From NCBI GenBank assembly GCA_024398815.1, contig JAKSIL010000005.1:50653-114652 (forward strand): DNA of 64,000 nucleotides, given 5' to 3'. The translations under genes were made by a program, and so were the position numbers. This document shows positions 17,024 through 26,080 of this stretch, piece after piece (within the stretch, counting starts at the first letter, position 1; each line of letters starts with the position of its first letter). The notes beneath the pieces are model-generated. The model was not told the DNA's origin, ran no database searches, and saw nothing but the letters and a program-made list of their open reading frames with translations. Source of the DNA: Fibrobacter sp. GTDB lineage: Bacteria > Fibrobacterota > Fibrobacteria > Fibrobacterales > Fibrobacteraceae.

Positions 17024-17695
17024 CTATCCACGTCTCTTTTTTCCAAAACCGTTTTCCGTGCCGTTCATCAGGCGCTTGATATTCGCTTTGTGCTTGATAA
17101 TGATAAACACACCCACCACAACGCACAGAATCATCTGCCCGAGGTTGATTGGTTCGAAATAATAAGTGCCAAACACGTTTCCTGCCAAATACCCATAAGC
17201 ACCCAAAAGTGCAAGCACGGTACAACCGCCGATGCTCCCGACAGAAACATACTTTGTTGCAAACGTGAGTATAATCCAAACGCCAAAGGCAATCAAAACC
17301 GTAATCGGGTTAATCGCGAGGAACATGCCCAGTGCCGCCAACACGCCCTTACCACCGCGGAATCCGGCAAAGCAGGTGAAACTATGACCAAGAATCACGA
17401 GGAGGCCAGCCACAAGCGGGACCCAGGCGCTGTAATCGGCACCACCGGCAGCCACCTGCGCCTTGCACATCTGGATGGCGATGAACGGCCCAAAGAAGCC
17501 CTTGAGCAAATCCATGAAAACAACGGGAAGCGCAGGCTTCCAGCCCAAAACGCGGAACGTGTTCGTAAGGCCGGCATTCTTGGAACCGTAGTTCCTGATG
17601 TCGAAGTCCTTACCTTTCGCGAGTTTTGCGACCCATATCGCGCTGGGGATCGACCCCAGCAAGTACGCTATTGGAAGACTCAGTAAACTGTTCAA
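17024..17695 (-). CDS. plsY: Acyl-phosphate:glycerol-3-phosphate acyltransferase
   Basis: 223 residues, integral membrane enzyme that acylates glycerol 3-phosphate with acyl phosphate, the first step of phospholipid assembly. Signatures: AYLLGSIPSAIW in the first membrane helix, GSKNAGLTNTFRVLG (the G-S-x-N-x-G-x-TN motif) and FAGFRGGKGVLAALG (the G-G-K-G motif). The start is a TTG at 17695 with AAGGA about 10 nt upstream, which places the first 86 nt inside the 3' end of der in another frame. The C-terminus is basic (KKRRG). 72 nt separate it from gpsA. Confidence 0.93.
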   Translation of the reverse strand: MNSLLSLPIAYLLGSIPSAIWVAKLAKGKDFDIRNYGSKNAGLTNTFRVLGWKPALPVVFMDLLKGFFGPFIAIQMCKAQVAAGGADYSAWVPLVAGLLVILGHSFTCFAGFRGGKGVLAALGMFLAINPITVLIAFGVWIILTFATKYVSVGSIGGCTVLALLGAYGYLAGNVFGTYYFEPINLGQMILCVVVGVFIIIKHKANIKRLMNGTENGFGKKRRG

Positions 17696-19037
17696 GTTCT
17701 TCGTCCTTTCTAAGGGTTAACTTCTGGTCGAAATTCAAGCGCAAGGGGGCTCCCTGCAACTGGAATTCCTCATAAAACTTTTTCAGGAGGTAACGCTTGT
17801 ACGATTCGTCCACGAGTTCCGGCGTGCGGGTCTCGATAGCGATAACAGGCGGTTCCACCATGATCTGGCAGGCGCGGGTAAGCGCCACCACGCGGGCATT
17901 GTGGCTCGGAGGAGCCTTCTCTTGCAAGAAGTTCGCAAAGCTTTCGGCGACGCGGTCGCGGCCAAGCACACGGCGGCAGTTGGCGTACACCGTCTGGATT
18001 GCCTGCACCACGCGGGCCACGCGCTGGCCTTCTTTGGCACTGATGGAAAGAATCGGCACGTATTCGAGCATCGGTTCGCGTTCCAAGAGTTCCTTCACCA
18101 TGTGGTCGAAGGACTTTTCCGTCTTGTTCGGGTAAATATCCCACTTGTTCAAGACAACGACGAGGCCCTTGCCTGCCTTGCGGATTTCGGTAATGATGCG
18201 GTAGTCCTGGATTTCCATGCCACGAGTGCAATCGACCATGAGCACGGAAACGTCGGAGCGGCGGATACTTTCGAGCGTACGCATGTTGCTGAAGACTTCC
18301 ACTTCGTCTTCGACCTTCGCCTTTTTGCGAAGGCCTGCGGTATCCGTCACCACGAACTTCTGACCATCCACAACAAAATCGCAATCGATGGAATCGCGGG
18401 TCGTACCCGGAATATCAGAAACCACAGCGCGGTCTTCGTTCAAAAGGCGGTTCAAAAGCGTGCTCTTGCCGGCATTCGGGCGGCCAAGAATGGCAAAACG
18501 AATCGGGCGTTCCTCGCGGCGTTCGCCACGCACGGGAGTCGGCAGAATCGTGACGACTTCGTCAAGAAGGCTCAAGCAGGCATAGCCCGTCTTGGCGCTG
18601 ATGGTTCGCGGCTGGCCAAAGCCGAGCTGCAGGAACTCGTAGCTTTCCTGGCGATCGCTCTGGTTTTCGCTTTTGTTCGCGACAAGAATCACCTTCTTGT
18701 CTTCTTTGCGAATCAAGCGTGCAAACTGCTGGTCGAGTTTCGTAATGCCTACGCGCACATCCACCATGAAGAGCACCAGGTCGGCTTCCTTCACAGCGTT
18801 GAAAATCTGGGCGCGGACACTGTCCGCCAAAACGTCGATGGAATCGTCCGGTAAAAATCCGCCGGTATCCACCACGGTAAATTCATGCCCCTTGTAATTC
18901 GCAGTCTGGTAATGCCTATCGCGGGTCACGCCGTCGCGGTCACTCACCACGGCAGCCCTGCGGCCGAGAATGCGGTTGAAAAGGGAGGACTTCCCTACGT
19001 TCGGGCGCCCAATTATGCAAACAACAGGTAATTTCAT
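17610..19037 (-). CDS. der: Ribosome-assembly GTPase Der (EngA)
   Basis: 475 residues. Two tandem GTPase domains: G1 motifs GRPNVGKSS and GRPNAGKST, G3 DTGG and DTAG, G4 NKSE (variant of NKxD) and NKWD, then the C-terminal KH-like domain ending in QLQGAPLRL. Der acts in maturation of the 50S subunit. The ATG at 19037 (MKLPVVCIIGRPN) is preferred over an upstream TTG/ATG because it matches the family N-terminus. It has no Shine-Dalgarno, and TATATTTG begins 14 nt upstream (TATATT ends 8 nt before the ATG). About 30 residues after the usual family end overlap plsY. G4 of domain 1 reads NKSE rather than NKxD. Confidence 0.96.
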   Translation of the reverse strand: MKLPVVCIIGRPNVGKSSLFNRILGRRAAVVSDRDGVTRDRHYQTANYKGHEFTVVDTGGFLPDDSIDVLADSVRAQIFNAVKEADLVLFMVDVRVGITKLDQQFARLIRKEDKKVILVANKSENQSDRQESYEFLQLGFGQPRTISAKTGYACLSLLDEVVTILPTPVRGERREERPIRFAILGRPNAGKSTLLNRLLNEDRAVVSDIPGTTRDSIDCDFVVDGQKFVVTDTAGLRKKAKVEDEVEVFSNMRTLESIRRSDVSVLMVDCTRGMEIQDYRIITEIRKAGKGLVVVLNKWDIYPNKTEKSFDHMVKELLEREPMLEYVPILSISAKEGQRVARVVQAIQTVYANCRRVLGRDRVAESFANFLQEKAPPSHNARVVALTRACQIMVEPPVIAIETRTPELVDESYKRYLLKKFYEEFQLQGAPLRLNFDQKLTLRKDEELEQFTESSNSVLAGVDPQRDMGRKTRER

Positions 19038-19059
19038 CGGTTGCAAATATAGCAACTAT

Positions 19060-19899
19060 TCAGAATCGGGAGTTGCGAAAACTCTCTATCATGGCACAAC
19101 TAATGCTCACGCTTGTGTCGTAAGGCGGAATATCTTTGCGATGAATCCAGCAGGCGGTCGCAAGCTCCGATTCCTGCATGTGAATCGTAGAATCCCCGTC
19201 GAGCTCCGCCGTAAAACCAGAAATAAGAGATTCGCTGAAAGGCCAAGGCTCGCTTCCAAAGTACTTGACGTTCTTTATGCGGACACCCGCTTCTTCAAAG
19301 ACTTCGCGGGCAGCCGCCTGTTCCAAGGATTCGCCAATTTCCACGAACCCCGAAATCAGGAACAAACGCGATTTATCGGGATGGTCCAGATTGCGGGCCA
19401 TCAAAAGTTCATCGCCATTATGTACAGCAACAATCACGACCGGAGAAATACGCGGGTAAACAGTATTCTTGCAATTGGCGCAAACCATGGAACGTTCGTT
19501 TTCGCCACGCACCATCGGATTTCCGCATCTTCCGCAGAACTTGTTCAAACTTTCCCACTTGGCAATATGCGCCGACGTCACGCCGCCAAAGCGTTCCAAC
19601 GGGTTTTTCATACCGCGGAAAATACGATTGACGCAAAATTCAAATTCTGCAGGTGCAGAACCATCTGCATTCAAGACGCTTTTAAAATCGTCGGCCAAGA
19701 AATAGGCGACATCATCGACGCTCAGCAGATAATGGCATGCGCACTTCGGCATTTCGCCGACTTTAGGAACAACATAATTGTCGCCTTCTTTTTTTAGCAG
19801 AGTGCGGTTACCATCAAAGACAATCAAGCAATCCTGAGCCTTGGGCTCACGTTTGCAAAATTCGTTATTCAGCCTGTGAGGAGCTATTTCGTGGAGCAT
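19060..19899 (-). CDS. nudC: NADH pyrophosphatase-type Nudix hydrolase
   Basis: 279 residues. A zinc ribbon (CGRCG and CANC, spaced as in NudC) precedes the Nudix box GFVEIGESLEQAAAREVFEE, with catalytic Glu pairs in REVFEEAG. The NAD(H)-specific segment appears as SEPWPFSES, a variant of the family SQPWPFPxS. NudC enzymes cleave NADH or NAD to NMN(H) and AMP, and in some bacteria remove NAD caps from RNA. Length and domain order fit the family. It lies 14 nt after the diguanylate cyclase and 22 nt before der. The Q-to-E and P-to-S changes could alter specificity. Confidence 0.9.
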   Translation of the reverse strand: MLHEIAPHRLNNEFCKREPKAQDCLIVFDGNRTLLKKEGDNYVVPKVGEMPKCACHYLLSVDDVAYFLADDFKSVLNADGSAPAEFEFCVNRIFRGMKNPLERFGGVTSAHIAKWESLNKFCGRCGNPMVRGENERSMVCANCKNTVYPRISPVVIVAVHNGDELLMARNLDHPDKSRLFLISGFVEIGESLEQAAAREVFEEAGVRIKNVKYFGSEPWPFSESLISGFTAELDGDSTIHMQESELATACWIHRKDIPPYDTSVSISCAMIESFRNSRF

Positions 19900-19913
19900 T
19901 GCAAAAGCAATCC

Positions 19914-20996
19914 TTATTTACAGGAGCATATCTGATTCTTGCCATTGGACTTGGCCAAGTACAGCAAGGAATCCACATAGCTCAGCATCTTGTTCTGATG
20001 GTCGAACTTAGGATTCATGCAATCAACGATACCGCCACTTATGGTGACGCATACATCAGGTTGTTCTTCCATCTTGATATTTTCAAAGGCCTTGCGGAGT
20101 TGCTCCGCCCTGACCTTGGCTTCATCAAAACTTTCCGCATACATGAGATGAATAAATTCTTCACCGCCATAGCGAACGGCGCACTCGCCAACATTCGCAC
20201 GAACCTCTTTAAGGGCAACTTCAGCCACTCGGCAAAGCACCTGGTCGCCAAAAGGATGCCCATAGGTGTCATTGACCTTTTTAAAGTTATCAATGTCGTA
20301 CATCAGCAGATAGTAACCCGCTCGACGAGGCCATATCATCTGCTCAAGGTACTTTATGAAATGACGACGGTTAAACAACGTTGTAAGAGGGTCTCTTTTA
20401 GAATAGTAATCCAGTTGCTTAATCAAGTCTTTGCTTTTGCGACGTTCACGTTCGTACACCGCGCAAAAATACGCCATGACGGCATACAAGGAAATCGCAA
20501 GGAGCACAAAGGATATCATCGTATCGTAAAACTTCACTACAGGGTCTATCGGAGTCAACAATTCCGGATGGGCCCAAGCCAAGGAGAACGAGAAAACATC
20601 GGCAACCAGCGTCGATATTATCAAGAATGCTCGTCTTTTCTTATGGCCATAGAGGGAACACAAAAATATTCCCATAAGGCAATAGAGAATCATGCCGCAA
20701 TCAAATCCGCCACACATAAAAAACAGCACCGGCAAAACAGCGACATTGATGACAAGGCAAAGAGCAAAGTAACAAGCCGATATGCGACCGGTACACTTGG
20801 CAATAATACCAAGGCATATATAAATTGAAAGCGCAATGAAGCTGAATACAATGGAGCCTAAGCCAACATTTTCAAAAATAGCGAGCACACAAGCGATGAT
20901 TCCAGAAAAAAATGTCAACAGAAGAACACCCCAGAAGACAGTATCTTCCAGTTTTTTCTGTTCAAGGACATATTTTATCGTTCTTTCAAAAATCAT
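19914..20996 (-). CDS. Membrane-anchored diguanylate cyclase (GGEEF)
   Basis: 360 residues. The first ~185 contain about six hydrophobic helices, then a short basic/coiled stretch (YERERRKSKDLIKQ), then a GGDEF domain: RDPLTTLFNRRHF, MYDIDNFKKVNDTYGH and the active-site RYGGEEF at about residue 277. These residues are intact, so it should make cyclic di-GMP from two GTP. The four residues five positions before GGEEF do not read RxxD, so the product-inhibition I-site is absent. The ATG lacks a Shine-Dalgarno; TATATT lies 9 nt upstream. Confidence 0.92.
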   Translation of the reverse strand: MIFERTIKYVLEQKKLEDTVFWGVLLLTFFSGIIACVLAIFENVGLGSIVFSFIALSIYICLGIIAKCTGRISACYFALCLVINVAVLPVLFFMCGGFDCGMILYCLMGIFLCSLYGHKKRRAFLIISTLVADVFSFSLAWAHPELLTPIDPVVKFYDTMISFVLLAISLYAVMAYFCAVYERERRKSKDLIKQLDYYSKRDPLTTLFNRRHFIKYLEQMIWPRRAGYYLLMYDIDNFKKVNDTYGHPFGDQVLCRVAEVALKEVRANVGECAVRYGGEEFIHLMYAESFDEAKVRAEQLRKAFENIKMEEQPDVCVTISGGIVDCMNPKFDHQNKMLSYVDSLLYLAKSNGKNQICSCK

Positions 20997-21072
20997 ACAC
21001 TTTTTAATATAGGCAAATTTGCACGCAGAAATTTTAACAAACGCACTCCAAAATGGAATAAATTGATGAAAA

Positions 21073-21774
21073 TCACGCCCATAGTATGTGCCATGCCAAA
21101 TAAATTCTATAAGCTATTCGAAAATAAAGGCTGTTTTTGCTTTTTCCGCCAGTAAAACTCACCGTATTCTCGTGACGGCGGTACAGCTGCAGCACTTCGT
21201 CCAGATAACCGCACTTAAAATGCTTCTGGGCGTAGTACGAAACCCACAAGTCGTGAGCCACCACCTTGGGCGGGAAAGGCATGCAGGCGTCCTTCAACTC
21301 GCGGGTAAAGGCCATGCACGTTCCGAGCCAGCAATTGTTGACGATGTTTCTGAGCAGGGACTTTTTCATGGGCCATTTTTCGTCATAATGGCGCTCCTTG
21401 ACCATGTTCAAATCGGCGTCGACGCGGGAGCAGTTGCACAAAACGCAGTCGTACCCGCCTTCGACCAAGAACTTTTCCATCTTGTCGAGCTTGCCCGGGA
21501 GCCACACATCGTCCTGGTCGCAAAAGTAGATGATGTCGCCCTTGGCCTGCTTCATGGCATTTTCGAAGTTGTGCGCCACCCCGTGATTTTCGTTGTTGAA
21601 AATCCTTATGCGAGGGTCGTTGTAACTGCGTACGATTTCCAAAGTCGCATCGTTCGAAGCATCATCCGAAACAACAAGTTCATCGCCATCCCTGAGTTGC
21701 GGGAGGATACTGTCGATTTGCTCCTTGATGTACTTGGCTCCATTGTAGGTGGCCATGCAAATGCTGCGCATCAT
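21073..21774 (-). CDS. Glycosyltransferase family 2
   Basis: 233 residues from ATG 21774, which follows the stop of the upstream gene by 2 nt (TAGGTATG). An alternative ATG is 3 nt further in. GT-A signatures: CMATYNGAKYIKEQIDSI, VVSDDASNDAT, FCDQDDVW (the DxD-type metal/nucleotide-sugar site) and HDLWVSYYA. This subgroup is typical of rhamnosyl- or other hexosyl-transferases building O-antigen or capsule. Paralogue of the preceding gene. Acceptor and donor cannot be read from the sequence. Confidence 0.88.
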   Translation of the reverse strand: MMRSICMATYNGAKYIKEQIDSILPQLRDGDELVVSDDASNDATLEIVRSYNDPRIRIFNNENHGVAHNFENAMKQAKGDIIYFCDQDDVWLPGKLDKMEKFLVEGGYDCVLCNCSRVDADLNMVKERHYDEKWPMKKSLLRNIVNNCWLGTCMAFTRELKDACMPFPPKVVAHDLWVSYYAQKHFKCGYLDEVLQLYRRHENTVSFTGGKSKNSLYFRIAYRIYLAWHILWA

Positions 21775-21776
21775 AC

Positions 21777-22598
21777 CTACAACCAACTATACAAAATTTT
21801 GTAGAGCAAAAAGCGAGGGAACGACAGGCCAAACTCACGCTTCAGGAGCTTCGCCGCACTTTTGAACTGTTCGCGGCCGCTTCGGGCTAGTGCACGATTG
21901 AAAATTCCTCGCGTGGCCTGATTTGCTCCAAGAGTGTTGAAAGAATGTTGGCGATAGCAGATGGTCGCCTCGCCGATGATTTCAATGATTCCGCCCTTGA
22001 AGTGTACGCACAAGGCAACCCACTCGTCGTGCATGGTCGCGAGGTCCGACATAGGGAGCGATGCCATCTTTGCATAGCGGTTGAACATCATGGTACAGCC
22101 GGTCACCACATGGCGCACACAAATCAACTGCGGATGCTTACGGAAAACGTCGATTTTAAGGTCGGCGTTAAAAGATTCCTTGACCGTTTTGAGATTTTCG
22201 TCTACGACTTTCAAATCGGTCGCAACCACAACAGGGGTTTCATCTTTTTCGACTTGCTGCATGCGGGCGAAAGTCTTCTCAATTTTGGAATCCATCCACA
22301 CGTCATCCTGATCGCAGAACATGTAGTAGTCGGAATCCACCTTCGAAAGCATGAGCATGAACGACTTTGCCGCCCCCAGGTGCTTTTCGCCGTCTTCTAC
22401 AACAGTCACAAGCCCCGGATGACTTTGTGCGAAATCGTTCACCAGCTGTACCGTCGAATCGGTAGAGCCATCGTCGCGAATAAAAATGTGGAACATGTCG
22501 CAAGACTGCCGGGAGAGCGATTCCAGCTGCTCACCGATGTACTTGGCCCCATTGTAGGTGGCCATGAGTACGGCAATCTTTTGACCGTTCTTAAACAT
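21777..22598 (-). CDS. Glycosyltransferase family 2 (paralogue)
   Basis: 273 residues. GT-A signatures: LMATYNGAKYIGEQLESL, IRDDGSTDST, FCDQDDVW, MHDEWVALC and a C-terminal basic segment. Resembles rhamnosyltransferase-type family 2 enzymes. It starts 1 nt after speA ends and ends 2 nt before the next GT2 gene, so all three share a transcript. It is unclear why polyamine and glycan genes are linked here; the tight spacing may reflect only operon accretion. Confidence 0.88.
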   Translation of the reverse strand: MFKNGQKIAVLMATYNGAKYIGEQLESLSRQSCDMFHIFIRDDGSTDSTVQLVNDFAQSHPGLVTVVEDGEKHLGAAKSFMLMLSKVDSDYYMFCDQDDVWMDSKIEKTFARMQQVEKDETPVVVATDLKVVDENLKTVKESFNADLKIDVFRKHPQLICVRHVVTGCTMMFNRYAKMASLPMSDLATMHDEWVALCVHFKGGIIEIIGEATICYRQHSFNTLGANQATRGIFNRALARSGREQFKSAAKLLKREFGLSFPRFLLYKILYSWL

Positions 22599-22599
22599 G

Positions 22600-24498
22600 T
22601 TACTCCAGATAGGTGTAGCCGTACAGGCCGCTGCGGTAGATGTTCAGGAATTCCTTCCCTTCCTTCACCGTAATCTTGCCGTCTTTTACAGAGCGCGACA
22701 CCCAGTTTTCCATGGTGCGTACAAGCGCCTTGTCGCTGAAGTTCACGTAATCGAGCACGTCTTCCACAGATTCGCCCTCGATGACCTTGTCGATATCGTA
22801 ACCGCCCTTGTCGTTACAGACAATATGGACGGCATTCGTATCGCCAAAGAGGTTATGAAGGTCGCCCAAAATTTCCTGGTAGGCACCCACAAGGTAAACT
22901 GCCACAAAATACGGTTCATCCTTCTTGAGTTCGTGCAACGGAAGCGTACGACCGACTTCACCACTGCGAATGAACATATCGATTTTGCCATCACTGTCGC
23001 AAGTCACGTCCTGGATGGTCGTTTCGATGGTAGGCTCTTCGTCCAAGCGCTGAATCGGCATAATGGGGAACACCTGATCGACGCCCCAGCTGTCCGGCAG
23101 GCTCTGGAAAAGGCTGAAGTTGCAGAAGTACTTCTTGGCCAAGAGGCGCGGAAGTTCAGCCAGTTCATAAGGCGGATGGCGCAAATCCTTAGCCAGGAAA
23201 TCCACCTTGCGCACAATGCTCCAGAACAAGCGTTCGCTCATGGCGCGAGTCAAAAGGTCCACGTCGCCCGTCTTGAAACCGCTCAAGGTATCGTCGTTGA
23301 TTTGCATGGCGTCGTGCCAGCTTTCAAGAAGATTCTTGGGAGTAAGGCCCTTGTAAATGCTGTACAAGTCCTTCAAGGCTTCCGGGGCGTCATCGTCGAT
23401 TTCGTGAATATTCTCGTCAAAGAAAGGCTGGCCAGCCGTTTCGAGAACGTTGAACACCAAAAGGGAATGGTGGGCCGCCAAAGCGCGACCGGATTCCGCG
23501 ATAATGTTCGGATGCGGGACTCCCCCATTCTCGCAGGCTTCGAACATGGCGTACACCACGTCGTTTGCGTATTCCTGAATGGAGTAGTTCACGGAACTGG
23601 CGTTACTGCTGCGTGTGCCGTCGTAATCGACACCGAGACCGCCGCCAACGTCCACGAATTCCAGGCCCATGCCCATCTTCTTGATTTGCACGTAGAACTG
23701 CGAAACTTCGCGAAGGCCGCTCTTGATGTGGCGAATGTTGGTAATCTGGCTACCCAAATGGAAGTGGATGAGTTTGAGGCAATCCTCCATCTCTTCTTCC
23801 TTGATGTAATCCAGGGCTTCCAGGAGTTCGGAACTATTGAGACCGAACTTGCTGTGGTAACCACCGGATTCTTCCCACTTGCCGCTGCCATGGCTCGCCA
23901 ACTTGATGCGGATGCCGATGTTCGGGCGAACGCCGATACGGCGGGAAAGTTCCACCACCAGATGGAGTTCGTTCATCTTCTCGACGACGATGAAAATCTT
24001 CTTGCCCATCTTCTGCGCAAGCAAAGCGAGTTCGATAAAGTCTTCGTCCTTGTAGCCGTTGCAGATAATCAGGGAATCGGGGTTTTCCATGTTGGCAAGC
24101 ACGGCGTGGAGTTCCGGCTTGGAACCGGCCTCCAGACCGATATTGAACTTGGAACCGTGACTCACCACTTCTTCGAGCACGGCGCGCTGCTGGTTCACCT
24201 TGATGGGGAACACGTTGTAGTGGCTGCCCTTGTAGCCGTATTCCTTGGTGGACTTGGTAAAGCACTCGTTAATCTTTTCAATGCGGCTGTCCAGAATGTC
24301 CGGGAAACGCAACAGCACCGGAGTGGAAACATCGCGAATGGAAAGTTCCTGCACGAGTTCGTACAAGTCGATTTCCGGGCCGCCATCTTTCAAGGGGCTC
24401 ACAGTCGCATGGCCCTTTTCGTTGATGTCGAAATAGTTTACGCCCCAGCCCTTTACGTTGTACAGGTCGCGGGAGTCGTCAATGCGCCATTTTTTCAT
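22600..24498 (-). CDS. speA: Biosynthetic arginine decarboxylase
   Basis: 632 residues, the length of PLP-dependent fold-III SpeA. It converts arginine to agmatine. Motifs: FPIKVNQQRAVLEEV (the PLP-binding Lys in the first part), GLEAGSKPEL, ICNGYKD, HFHLGSQI, VDVGGGLGVDYDG and the C-terminal NFSLFQSLPD(S)WGVDQ with PIMPIQRLDE. Start at an ATG with GAGG upstream. Downstream of the carboxynorspermidine-synthase-type gene in the same direction, which fits an alternative spermidine route from agmatine/putrescine. A 138-nt spacer with a palindromic repeat lies between the two. Confidence 0.95.
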   Translation of the reverse strand: MKKWRIDDSRDLYNVKGWGVNYFDINEKGHATVSPLKDGGPEIDLYELVQELSIRDVSTPVLLRFPDILDSRIEKINECFTKSTKEYGYKGSHYNVFPIKVNQQRAVLEEVVSHGSKFNIGLEAGSKPELHAVLANMENPDSLIICNGYKDEDFIELALLAQKMGKKIFIVVEKMNELHLVVELSRRIGVRPNIGIRIKLASHGSGKWEESGGYHSKFGLNSSELLEALDYIKEEEMEDCLKLIHFHLGSQITNIRHIKSGLREVSQFYVQIKKMGMGLEFVDVGGGLGVDYDGTRSSNASSVNYSIQEYANDVVYAMFEACENGGVPHPNIIAESGRALAAHHSLLVFNVLETAGQPFFDENIHEIDDDAPEALKDLYSIYKGLTPKNLLESWHDAMQINDDTLSGFKTGDVDLLTRAMSERLFWSIVRKVDFLAKDLRHPPYELAELPRLLAKKYFCNFSLFQSLPDSWGVDQVFPIMPIQRLDEEPTIETTIQDVTCDSDGKIDMFIRSGEVGRTLPLHELKKDEPYFVAVYLVGAYQEILGDLHNLFGDTNAVHIVCNDKGGYDIDKVIEGESVEDVLDYVNFSDKALVRTMENWVSRSVKDGKITVKEGKEFLNIYRSGLYGYTYLE

Positions 24499-24539
24499 TT
24501 TTTCTAAAACCTCGGGTAATTTTCGCCAGGTGAAAAAAT

Positions 24540-24631
24540 AATTATGAGTTATGAATTACGAATTATAAGAGGAGAATCGCGGCGATGCCGCCAAACTAAA
24601 TCTCATAACTCATAACTCGTACTTTATAATT
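24540..24631. repeat. Composite palindromic element, copy 1
   Basis: AT-rich arms with TATGAGTTATGA on the left and its complement TCATAACTCATA on the right flank a GC-rich core (CGCGGCgatGCCGCC). A second copy lies at 55884-55976 with the same core and arms in related order. No ORF inside. It has the form of a MITE or REP-like element. Confidence 0.7.
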
Positions 24632-24636
24632 GTGAA

Positions 24637-25911
24637 CTAATCCACCAGCACGGGGTTGAAGTTTTCATTCCACGGGAGGCCGAACTTGGTAAGCGCTTCC
24701 ATAAACGGATCGGGGTCGAATTCTTCGACGGTATGCACGCCCGGCTTGTTCCACTTGCCGGTAAGCACCATCATGGCGCCACACATGGCAGGGACACCCG
24801 TCGTGTAGGCGATAGCCTGGCTGCCGAGTTCCTTGTAGCATTCCTGGTGGTCGCAGACGTTGTACAAGTAGTAAGTCTTGTCCTTGCCGTCCTTCTTGCC
24901 CTTGAAGATGCAGCCGATGTTCGTCTTGCCCTTGGTGCGGGGGCCGAGGCTTGCCGGATCCGGAAGGAGAGCGCGGAGGAACTGGATAGGAACGATTTCC
25001 TGGCCCTGGAACTTGACCGGATCGGTGCGGAGCATGCCCACGTTTTCGAGGCACTTCATGTGAGTCAAGTAGCTCTGGCCAAACGTCATGAAGAAGCGGA
25101 TGCGCTTGATGCCCGGAATGTTCTGGGCAAGGCTTTCGATTTCTTCGTGGTGCAAAAGGTACATGTCCTTCTTGCCGACCTGGTCGAATTCGTATTCGCG
25201 CTTGATGCTCATGGCGGGGATTTCAACCCAGTGGCCCTTGCCGTCTGCATCGGTGTCCCAGTAGCTGCCCGGGGCGCTGACTTCGCGCAGGTTGATTTCG
25301 GGGTTGAAGTTTGTTGCAAACGGGTAGCCGTGGTCGCCGCCGTTGCAATCCAAAATGTCGATTTCTTCGATGGTGTCGAACTGGTGCTTGAGAGCGTAGG
25401 CGCAGTAAGCCTGGCTTACACCCGGGTCGAAACCGGAACCGAGCAGAGCCGTGAGGCCAGCCTTTTCAAAGCGTTCCTTGTAAGCGTACTGCCAGCTGTA
25501 ATCGAAGTAGGCGCTGAAGCCCTGTTCTTTCACGCGCTTGTCGTAAACCTTGCGCCATTCCGGGTCGTCGATGTTTTCCGGTTCGTAGTTGGCGGTATCC
25601 ATGTAGTTCACGCCACATTCCAGGCAGGCATCCATGATGGCGAGGTCCTGGTACGGGAGCGCTATGTTCATCACGAGGTCCGGCTTGTACTGTTTGATGA
25701 GAGCAGAGACGTTCTCGGCCTTGTCGGCATCTACAGCGGCTGTCGTTATGACGGTCTTGGTGTTCGGGCGGAGTTCCTGGGCCAACTTTTCGCAGTTTTC
25801 CTGGTGTCGGCTTGCGATACAGATTTCGCTAAAAACTTCGCTGCAGGTGCAGCACTTCTTGATAGCAACTGTGGCAACGGCGCCACAACCGATAATCAAT
25901 GCTCTTGCCAT
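24637..25911 (-). CDS. Saccharopine-dehydrogenase-family enzyme, probable carboxynorspermidine synthase
   Basis: 424 residues from ATG 25911 (MARALIIGCGAVATVAIKK), with GAGGAACC upstream; the longer open frame has no supporting signal. The N-terminal Rossmann GCGAVATVAI, DCNGGDHGYPFATNFNPEIN, GSGFDPGVSQAY and the Tyr-rich LYNVCDHQECYKELGSQAI segment match carboxynorspermidine/carboxyspermidine dehydrogenase. That enzyme condenses aspartate semialdehyde with a diamine as the first step of the alternative spermidine pathway. Adjacent speA supplies agmatine. The partner decarboxylase (nspC type) is not in the window. Lysine-metabolising saccharopine dehydrogenase is the main alternative, but the neighbour and motifs favour polyamines. 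Confidence 0.85.
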   Translation of the reverse strand: MARALIIGCGAVATVAIKKCCTCSEVFSEICIASRHQENCEKLAQELRPNTKTVITTAAVDADKAENVSALIKQYKPDLVMNIALPYQDLAIMDACLECGVNYMDTANYEPENIDDPEWRKVYDKRVKEQGFSAYFDYSWQYAYKERFEKAGLTALLGSGFDPGVSQAYCAYALKHQFDTIEEIDILDCNGGDHGYPFATNFNPEINLREVSAPGSYWDTDADGKGHWVEIPAMSIKREYEFDQVGKKDMYLLHHEEIESLAQNIPGIKRIRFFMTFGQSYLTHMKCLENVGMLRTDPVKFQGQEIVPIQFLRALLPDPASLGPRTKGKTNIGCIFKGKKDGKDKTYYLYNVCDHQECYKELGSQAIAYTTGVPAMCGAMMVLTGKWNKPGVHTVEEFDPDPFMEALTKFGLPWNENFNPVLVD

Positions 25912-26034
25912 TTTTTTTGGTTCCTCTTTGGTTATACGTTGATTCGTTTGGGATGGCGATCCCAGCGAAAGAATGATAGTCGCATAAATGTAGGAAAATG
26001 ACATGTAAAAAACGAGAGCGTCAACAAACAAAAA

Positions 26035-26051
26035 GCCCCACAGAGTGGGGC
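26035..26051 (-). terminator. Intrinsic terminator of galE
   Basis: GCCCCA / TGGGGC stem with a 5-nt loop. On the minus strand it is followed by a T-rich run (TTTTTGTTT). Located 30 nt past the galE stop. Confidence 0.85.
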
Positions 26052-26080
26052 AATTTTTAGGTAAAGAGTATTGTCGGCCT

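Noticed and set aside
22597..24507. Plus-strand frame opposite speA, and similar ones opposite GH74 (36431-37951) and CotH (27231-29081)
   Set aside because: Antisense to well-identified genes; no domain.
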